Shown here one piece after another: positions 12,132-13,147 of a DNA stretch of 13,147 bases. Every line of letters begins with the position of its first letter. The stretch's first letter is position 1. The position numbers were made by a program, and so were the translations under genes. This DNA comes from an uncultured Ruminococcus sp. (lineage in GTDB: Bacteria; Bacillota; Clostridia; Oscillospirales; Ruminococcaceae), in the NCBI GenBank assembly GCA_905199285.1, contig CAJKFZ010000060.1, forward strand, positions 1 through 13,147, written 5' to 3'. A model generated the notes under the pieces. That model was not told the origin of the DNA. It worked only from the letters and a program-made list of their open reading frames with translations, and did no database searches.

Positions 12132-12176
12132 AAAAGCACCTCTGAGAGAGTAAAATATCTCTCGGAGGTGCTTTTT
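12132..12176 (+). terminator. Terminator with embedded ribosome binding site
   Basis: Strong hairpin 8 bases after the repressor stop: AAAAGCACCTC (12132-12142) pairs with GAGGTGCTTTT (12165-12175), continued by a T-G wobble and GAGAGA/TCTCTC, 8-nt loop, then a T run. The 3' arm contains GGAGGTG (12164-12170), the ribosome binding site of the next gene, whose ATG (12177) follows the T run immediately. Thus transcription is mostly stopped, and the site is hidden in any RNA that reads through. Confidence 0.8.
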
Positions 12177-12716
12177 ATGCATTATGAGATTTATAAAAAC
12201 GCAAGAGATGCCAGTTGGAGATTTTTGATCCAGCACAAAATTTGCAGTCTGCCAGTTGATTTAAAACTGATTACTTCAACAATGAAAATAACTGTCAGAA
12301 AAGACAATTCTGTCATACTTAACACCAACGAGCGTGGTAGAACTATAAACGAAAATGGAGTGTTGCACATTATAGTGCGTGATGATCCTATTCCGCAGAA
12401 GAGATACACCATTATGCACGAAATCGGGCATATAGTTCTCGGACATACAGAATCTGACGGCAGATCTGATATAGATGAATATGCCGAGCGTTTTGCAATT
12501 GGTGTTTTAGCTCCGGCGTGTGTTTTGTGGGGGATTGGTATTAAAACAGCAGAGGAGATAGCGGATTTATGCAATATCTCAATTACGTCCGCCAAAATCC
12601 GAGGGAAACGAATGCAGGAATTGTATGACCGAAACAAATTCTTAACCTCGCCACTTGAACATCAAGTTTTTGAACAGTTTTCAGACTTTATTAACAGTAA
12701 AAAACAGAACTTATAA
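12177..12716 (+). CDS. ImmA/IrrE-family metallopeptidase
   Basis: Protein of 179 residues with the zinc site HEIGH (residues 81-85) following RYTIM and a downstream segment DEYAERFAIGVLAP (about 100-113) that supplies the third ligand, either E101 or E104. ImmA-type enzymes cleave their cognate ImmR-like repressor when induced, here probably the protein at 11671-12123. A C-terminal helix-turn-helix-like part (about 126-150, TAEEIADLCNISITSAKIRG) is usual in this family. The ATG at 12177 is chosen for the GGAGGTG six bases upstream, although that site lies in the 3' arm of a terminator; an in-frame GTG at 12168 is inside the hairpin and unlikely. Expression is probably kept low by the hairpin. 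Confidence 0.85.
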   Translation: MHYEIYKNARDASWRFLIQHKICSLPVDLKLITSTMKITVRKDNSVILNTNERGRTINENGVLHIIVRDDPIPQKRYTIMHEIGHIVLGHTESDGRSDIDEYAERFAIGVLAPACVLWGIGIKTAEEIADLCNISITSAKIRGKRMQELYDRNKFLTSPLEHQVFEQFSDFINSKKQNL

Positions 12717-12731
12717 TATACAATATGTATA

Positions 12732-12796
12732 AAAATAAGGGTAGGAACCAGTTCCTACCATAGTTGTTTTTAGTTCCCAGGTTCCCACCCTATTTT
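12732..12796. repeat. Nested inverted repeats, probable terminator of repressor operon
   Basis: A local hairpin GGTAGGAAC/GTTCCTACC (12740-12748 with 12751-12759) is followed by a T-rich stretch. An alternative longer pairing joins AAAATAAGGGTAGGAACC (12732-12749) with 12780-12796, so the two folds exclude each other. Tandem GTTCCCA (12773-12779 and 12781-12787) lies within. It ends about 80 bases after the peptidase stop codon, fitting a terminator, perhaps also protein-binding sites. Confidence 0.5.
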
Positions 12797-12819
12797 GACA
12801 ATGATTTTCATTGATTCTT

Positions 12820-12934
12820 ACAAACAGTATTTAACAAATCTATTTGCTATTTAAATGCTTAAATTGCGATATATAGGCTTTTTGCAAAATTCTTTAAACA
12901 GTAGATAGTCTATTTAAACACTTATTAAACAGTA
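12820..12934. repeat. AAACAGTA / CTATTTAAA repeat cluster, possible MuA end sites
   Basis: AT-rich stretch without genes. AAACAGTA occurs at 12822-12829, 12896-12903 and 12927-12934, the last two extended by TTAAACAGTA; CTATTTAAA occurs at 12847-12855 and 12910-12918. Phage Mu has several MuA sites at its left end, and this is the expected place here. No terminal TG/CA can be fixed because the other end and the target duplication are outside the window. Confidence 0.4.
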
Positions 12935-12951
12935 TTTTATGAAAAATTAAG

Positions 12952-12999
12952 AATGCGCCGAAATTGTGGAAAACTCCTCAAATCGGCGCATTTATTTTT
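12952..12999 (+). terminator. Intrinsic terminator near the prophage edge
   Basis: AATGCGCCGA (12952-12961) pairs with TCGGCGCATT (12983-12992), 21-nt loop, then TTTATTTTT. The opposite strand also ends in an AT-rich run, so it may work both ways. It probably belongs to host DNA or insulates the prophage from it. Confidence 0.65.
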
Positions 13000-13147
13000 G
13001 ACACGTTATATTTATTAACTTTTATAAAACCAGATTGACAAGGATAGAAAACAGGCGAAATATAGGCTCAAATCGGCTCATATCAGACAAAAAAAGGATA
13101 AACCGGAGAAATAAAGGTTTTTTGTATTCTGCTTGTTAAATCACATT
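13000..13147. other. Non-coding AT-rich flank
   Basis: No supported gene. Weak -35-like TTGACA is present but no good -10 partner. CTCAAATCGGCTCAT (13067-13081) repeats 14 of 15 bases of 12977-12991 in the terminator. Possibly host sequence. Confidence 0.35.

Larger units (their letters stand above)
1..12934 (-). mobile_element. Mu-like transposable prophage (left part, truncated by window)
   Basis: A contiguous set of phage genes with Mu-type order: repressor module, antirepressor, Ner-like XRE, MuA, MuB, GemA, Mor, gp25/26/27-like genes. Apart from the repressor and its metallopeptidase, all genes are on the minus strand. The element leaves the window at position 1. The right boundary is approximate: I set it at the last AAACAGTA repeat, because no flanking target duplication or second end is visible. 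Broken muA and muB suggest it can no longer transpose by itself. Confidence 0.8.

Noticed and set aside
1783..12637. Long open frames on the strand opposite the assigned genes, for example 1783-2175, 7996-8289 and 12191-12637
   Set aside because: They mirror real genes, lack ribosome binding sites and have low-complexity Phe/Ser/Leu-rich translations typical of antisense shadows.
12927..12934. Exact prophage terminus at CA (12930-12931)
   Set aside because: The following GTA is shared with the internal repeats, so the repeat unit runs past the CA; without the other end or a target duplication the border cannot be set.
12977..13081. CTCAAATCGGC(G/T)CAT repeated 90 bases apart
   Set aside because: One copy is part of a terminator and only two short copies exist; not enough for an attachment site or repeat family.
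1..13147. CRISPR arrays, tRNA or rRNA genes
   Set aside because: No regularly spaced repeats and no tRNA or rRNA signature on either strand.

Overview
The window is the early, lysogeny and middle part of a Mu-like transposable prophage in a low-GC Bacillota host, probably a Clostridia member of the Ruminococcus/Oscillospiraceae kind. This rests on GGAGG-type ribosome binding sites, short tightly overlapping genes and the protein families present; I cannot name a species. Mu-type markers in the expected order are a DDE transposase (MuA), an AAA+ target-selection ATPase (MuB), GemA (gp16), Mor, and gp25/gp26/gp27-like proteins. The prophage lies mostly on the minus strand, with its left end towards the right edge of the window and its late region leaving the window at position 1.

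Right edge (12717-13147): no gene; terminators and a cluster of AAACAGTA and CTATTTAAA repeats that may be transposase end sites. Lysogeny module, plus strand (11671-12716): an XRE repressor and an ImmA/IrrE-like HEIGH metallopeptidase, separated by a strong terminator whose 3' arm carries the ribosome binding site of the second gene. Switch (11483-11670): overlapping divergent promoters with two CACTTAAG-type operators, one exactly filling the spacer of the early promoter. Early operon, minus strand (11482 down to 2222): BRO-type antirepressor, small genes, a Cro/Ner-like XRE protein, MuA, MuB, DUF6906 and other accessory small genes, an AbrB-zinc protein, a replication module (FW-x2-YP protein and DnaC-like loader), GemA and Mor. 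Middle operon (2112 to 518): gp25-, gp26- and gp27-like proteins, then a NusG/LoaP-type antiterminator. Late leader (517-267): hairpins and an intrinsic terminator just before a partial gene that runs off the left edge.

The regulatory cascade can be read from the DNA. The early transcript ends at a hairpin terminator at 2126-2170. The Mor-dependent middle promoter starts inside that hairpin, with a perfect dyad centred about 43 bases upstream of the predicted start, the same place as the Mor site in phage Mu. The last middle gene is a NusG paralogue rather than a recognisable C activator, so late expression may be switched on by antitermination through the terminator at 289-313.

Two 72-nt copies of an apparently unnamed structured RNA, 4.9 kb apart in the early operon, keep a 7-bp stem through three compensatory base-pair changes. 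They are the best candidate for something undescribed. MuA (one +1 frameshift) and MuB (a -1 frameshift plus an apparent internal deletion) are both broken, so the element is probably a decaying prophage, or the sequence has indel errors in short A/T runs.
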